Below, piece by piece: positions 60,130 through 64,000 of a stretch of 64,000 nucleotides of DNA. Positions within the stretch are counted from its first letter, which is position 1, and each line of letters begins with the position of its first letter. The notes under the pieces are model-generated. The model was not told the DNA's origin, searched no databases, and saw only the letters and a list, made by a program, of their open reading frames with translations. This stretch comes from Siphonodentalium dalli (lineage: Eukaryota > Mollusca > Scaphopoda > Gadilida > Siphonodentaliidae). Location: NCBI GenBank assembly GCA_032622095.1, contig CP136064.1:38736426-38800425 (forward strand), given 5' to 3'. The position numbers and the translations under genes were made by a program.

Positions 60130-60815
60130 GTAATGAAGGCCGTAAACTGGAATCATGATCAATTTAGTTCCGAAATGGATAGATTTTGTTTCAGCTTCCG
60201 TCCTCCAACTACCTTAGTTAAAATTATATACATCTTTCAGGGACGGATCGCTAGATACCATATGTGTGAGCACTGTATTGAAAAACGTGAGCTGACATTT
60301 CAAAGCGGCTTCTTTGTCTTGTTCTTTGTTTAGTTTCTGGTAGCTTCAGTTCAGCATCCATTTTCTCATCTGTTTCTCAGAGACCACAAATCTGTATTCG
60401 AACAGTTAGATCTTCCGAACGTTTCAGTTTTCTTGTCTTTGCTTTTTCTAATTTCTGTCTTCTCAATTACAATTATCTTCCTTTAAATTCCAATCTATTC
60501 TAGTCTCTCTTTAAATACCCTTCTGGTTTAGTTGGTCTGGCTGCGTACTGATAGTAGAGGTGCACGATATTTTTACGATATTTGTTGTAACCAAATAGCT
60601 TTTTTGTTGCGGGCAAACATGATGCTAGCTTCTGTCGCAATCTGAGATCATGCCTGAGTTTAGTGTGCCTGTCATTTGCAGAATGAGGTCCACAGAGTGT
60701 GAATTTAGTCACGCTATCTCGCATAGCGGGATAGCATAACTAAAATCACCATCTGGGGGACCTAATTCTGTTTAGGCCTCAACTGTCTGAATGTTTAAAA
60801 GAGCGACTCATTTCA
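60130..60815. other. No recognisable feature
   Basis: A 66 codon plus frame at 60133-60333 and a 74 codon minus frame at 60500-60724 have no recognisable motifs. Confidence 0.4.
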
Positions 60816-60819
60816 ATTT

Positions 60820-62880
60820 TACTGATGAGGTAAGTCGATTATTGACGAAAAAGCAAAGTAGGAACTGGCTTTGCGTGAATTCAGATGAGGATGCATCGAA
60901 GTGTTGAATATATTCTATGACCTCAAATATCTTACCAGCTTCAAAATATGGAAGTTGTCTTTCTCCACACATGTCCAGAATAGCTTTGTGTTTAACTCAC
61001 ATGAGGACCAATGCTTTGCAGCCAGCTACATATTCTGGAACATTGATGTCATGCTTGGCGGATGCAAGTAGTTGATTGGATGCATCAACTTCGAGAAAAT
61101 CTCTGATGTGATCTTTCAGCAGGAAAACGCAAGATGCAATGTTGAAGTAAAATGTTAAAACGATTTCCATGAAATATTTCAAGAGGAAGACTTTTCATGT
61201 CACTTTTTGTCCAAAATTGCTTTCACATATGTTTGGAAGTTCAGATGCTGGCCGTTTTTCTCATCACCACCTCTTGCAAAGGCTTTACAATGTGTTCTTA
61301 CTAGACGGGTTGTGCCAGGGTGAGAAATCTAACGAAAGTACATGTATATGTTGTGAGTGGGTGGATCTTCATAAAAGCTCTCTTTAACTTCTAACAATGC
61401 CTTGGGTGAAAAGTCAGACATGTGGACAAGCGCATGAAGCGCGCAGACGAAATTGCACAACTTACTAATTGCTAGCTTGCTGCTCATTTTCAGTCAGTTT
61501 GTCCCAATCCCCATCCATGTGTTTAACTTTGTTGGATTTAAGTCTTTGAGAACCGTGTTTAAGCGCAGCTGGGTTGATCCGACATTGCGGTATTTTATAT
61601 GCTATATAATGCTGTGCATTCTGCACTAGCTAGTGGCGATGTCAACCAATGTGTGCAAATATGTTGACGATTCGGCAGTTGTTCAGCCAGTTCTCTGTCA
61701 CATAATGTAAGTTTTTGAATGTTCTTATTATTGATGCATGATGTGGATGGTAATTTATCGCTGTCATATTGACAAAGGACCGTCTCAATTACTGGCGACA
61801 CTTTGCTCTGTGGCACATTCTATTGAAGAAGTTGATAGAAGCATTATTGTGTTTAGTAGTATATAGCGCCTTGATTCGTCAATATAGGTGAAAACAGTGT
61901 CTTGGACCATATCACAGAGCCATGCAATTTCATCTTGTACAACATTTCTCTGCGCATGTGTTTGCATAACTGATTTTGGATCGAATTTCCTGGACTTTGA
62001 GCTTTATTATATTCCTCAGCATACTGTTCTGTTTACAAAGATATTTAGCCTTTAACTTGGATTCTTTTAACTCTGTCCTCAGTTTTGGCACGCCATACCT
62101 TGTCATCTTTTTCTTCAGTTTCCCTTTAGCTTCTTCCATTTTTATATTAAGTATATTGTTCTCTAATGTTACCTTGCGTAGATTTTCGACAAGAGATGTG
62201 GCGACAGTCACATATGTTGCTGCAGCTTCATTATTGTAGGCTGTCTGCTTAGTATGGCATATAAATGCTGACATTTTAATTATTGAATTGATCCATGACT
62301 ACTTGTGTGTCATTCTCTTTAAGTCTTTCATATGGTGCGTTTGTTCTTTTGTACATAGAATACAATGCATGTCATCAGCATTGAGATGGCCTGGCCAATG
62401 AAAACAGCAGCCTTGTGCATTGTGCAACACTGTTGTAATCAATATTGTATATTAGATCTGAGATATTAATATTCTCCATTGTTGCTGTCTAGCTGATAAT
62501 AGTTTGTGAATATGCTTCCTTAGTATTTGTAGAGAAAAATTATGCTTCTGATAAATTATTAGCAGGGATGATTTCAATGTTGGTATAGTCAGTTTCGCGC
62601 ACATGAGTTTAGCTTGATACTGGAACACCACCACACTCTAATGTATGTGCCAAAAGCACAAGGAAATCGTCGTCGGCGAGATTGTTCTCCAAAATGAATG
62701 AGCATGTGGTAACATGTGGTAACATGTGGTAACAAGTGGTAAGATGTGGTAACATGTGGTAACAAGTGGTTGCTGATAGATTATATTGAGTATTCTTTGG
62801 TTATTGTCTCTCACGTATGATAAACTAGTTTCGGAAATGTAGCATGACAACGTTTTCGGATTATGCGACTGTTCAGTGGC
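60820..62880 (-). pseudogene. Unidentified protein pseudogene, copy 2 (without insertions)
   Basis: Minus strand. Order from the N-terminal side: NAQGCCFHWPGHLNADDMHC with ILCTKEQTHH (spaced Cys/His, about 62330-62430), an open coiled-coil frame of 114 residues (61930-62274; LENNILNIKMEEAKGKLKKK, then KLKVQEIRSKISYA), eroded middle with FKNLHYVTENWLNN, KLCNFVCALRALVHM, then HCKAFARGGDEKNGQHLNF, LPLEIFHGNRFNILL, FLLKDHIRDFLEVDASN, NVPEYVAGCKALVLM and LDMCGERQLPYFEAGKIFEV. These blocks lie in successive frames broken by stops, so it is a pseudogene or an exon remnant. No catalytic motif is visible. Possibly transposon-derived, since related proteins are scattered in invertebrate genomes; that is from memory and unverified. 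Confidence 0.5.
62702..62770. repeat. 11 bp tandem repeat
   Basis: About six units of ACATGTGGTAA with single-base variants, an expansion specific to this copy; the paralogue at 60010 has one unit. Confidence 0.9.
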
Positions 62881-62942
62881 CGTGCACTGTGTAATCATCT
62901 ATTTATCATACAACCGGCCCCGAACACAACAAGCCGTGTTAA

Positions 62943-63233
62943 TGTTGGGGATGGCACAGACGGCTTCAGAGTTTCATAACGGCATCGAAACCAATAATAA
63001 TTCACCAAATCAAGAAAGAGCACGAAGACGTACACATAGTCGACAATACTGCAACTAAGTGGCAGCGGCAGAACTCAACCCAAAGAAGAAAGTATCGGGC
63101 GGTGAACGCGTCTCTTAGAAGAAAGTATCGGGCGGTGAACGCGTCTCTTCGACACTTCAAGAGGGTATTCAGCGAGAACCAGATTGACATTTTAGAATAC
63201 TTAGATTTTATATCTCAATTAATTCATCACTGA
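62943..63233 (+). CDS. Orphan C-terminal coding-like frame with polyA signal
   Basis: A 96 codon frame without an ATG at its start. Its second half reads QRQNSTQRRKYRAVNASLR, an exact repeat of RRKYRAVNASLR produced by a 33 bp tandem duplication, then FSENQIDILEYLDFISQL and a stop. About 80 bp beyond the stop is AAATAAAGC (63317-63325), a plausible polyadenylation signal. It could be a last exon or a retro-derived scrap. I do not recognise the protein, and the duplicated segment weakens the case for function. Confidence 0.3.
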   Translation, partial: CWGWHRRLQSFITASKPIIIHQIKKEHEDVHIVDNTATKWQRQNSTQRRKYRAVNASLRRKYRAVNASLRHFKRVFSENQIDILEYLDFISQLIHH

Positions 63234-63329
63234 GCTATGTATATTCGTATGTTAAGCTGTGGTCATATCTGTGTAGATGTTTGTTATCTGCTTATATATA
63301 TTTATTATTATTATTGCAAATAAAGCATT

Positions 63330-64000
63330 TACGAATTAGACACCGATTCTTTCCTAACATCAACATTGAATCGGGTTTCAAAACCCAAGTTACCAAATCT
63401 GACAAATAATTAAACCCCAAAAGAAACGAGGAATAGAAAATATGCGGCAAATGATTGCACTAAGGATTTATCGACACCTCGTGCAAGCACCCCGGGGAAA
63501 CAATAGCTGCCGGCAGATCGAGACGCTCTGTCAAATTTAGCTGATGCATGCTGATCAATTATACTTAGTTGGCGTATGAATCCGCACGTTCACATTTCTA
63601 ATGTACTGCCATGCTGTGCGACACGTGAAGAGGAGCTTCACAATTAGCTAGTTTTTTGTGAATCCCGGGACTGTGGAGGGATGCACCATAGTTACGTCAA
63701 TTGGGGACTGTATATTCTTTATCTCAGTGAATTAAGGTAACTTCATCATCCGACCAATTACGAGATAATTGAAGACAATGTAATACCCTTGCATAATTTC
63801 GCACTGACGTGACGTCACAATTTCGAAAGTCTGTCTAGTTATGATCGCCCAATTAACCATCTGTTGGCCCTGACTGATTGATGATCAATGTCCAGCTATT
63901 CGTCTCACATCAGCTATCCAGAGCATGCGTTAGTTGATTGATTGGAATGTAAACACGCCGCAGTACCCGAATTTCAACAATATCTACATAGCAAATTCTA
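63330..64000. other. No recognisable feature
   Basis: No repeat, domain-like frame or RNA gene seen to the window end. Confidence 0.45.

Noticed and set aside
1-64000. Prokaryotic defence system, prophage or operon
   Set aside because: No Shine-Dalgarno-spaced gene clusters, no bacterial families; all recognisable proteins are metazoan retroelement remnants.

Overview
This window looks like eukaryotic, non-coding, repeat-saturated DNA from an invertebrate, most likely a mollusc or another lophotrochozoan. The clues are AT-rich sequence with no operons or dense reading frames, wrecks of several metazoan retroelement classes (I/Jockey-like, CR1-like and L1-like LINEs, a Penelope-like element, a Gypsy LTR element), a LINE tail of CAAT repeats, and many tandem-core repeats with GGAC-rich ends that resemble the bivalve 'pearl' family. 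I found no intact protein gene, no rRNA or functional tRNA gene, no CRISPR array and no prokaryotic system. Most open frames are chance frames in repeats.

Layout. 1-2300 is a 735-780 bp tandem array with a foldback in each unit. 2.7-8.9 kb is a retroelement graveyard: LINE ORF1 with its 3' tail, LINE reverse transcriptase (RT), an L1-like ORF1 and a Penelope-like RT, plus a 323 bp MITE with an 11 bp target duplication. 9-24 kb holds pearl-like repeats, TTAA-target MITEs (families A and B here), foldbacks, a 42 bp satellite, a GA microsatellite, one copy of a ~3.2 kb repeat and a tRNA-derived SINE head. 24.6-28.3 kb is one decayed Gypsy element. A 31 bp minisatellite has grown inside its pol, and a pearl-like repeat and a MITE A are inserted in it. 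28.3-38.7 kb holds more MITEs, two copies of a 392 bp TTAA MITE with paired 69 nt hairpins, a long palindrome, and the second copy of the 3.2-3.35 kb repeat, which has split a MITE B. 39.5-54.2 kb holds an inverted, rearranged duplication and, at 48.5-52.5 kb, a nest of five elements one inside another. 54.4-63.2 kb holds two diverged minus-strand pseudogene copies of an unidentified protein. Two transposons (466 bp and 3129 bp) are present in the first copy and absent from the second, so their ends and target duplications can be read directly.

The genes do not cooperate. The biology here is transposon dynamics. The most unusual observation is a 69 nt hairpin cassette, always as an inverted pair, found inside three MITE families with unrelated termini; the most diverged copy has paired, structure-preserving base changes next to the loop. 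All identifications come from reading motifs and matching repeats by eye; no database search was run. Boundaries given as exact are those supported by terminal inverted repeats (TIRs), target site duplications (TSDs) or an empty site; others are approximate.
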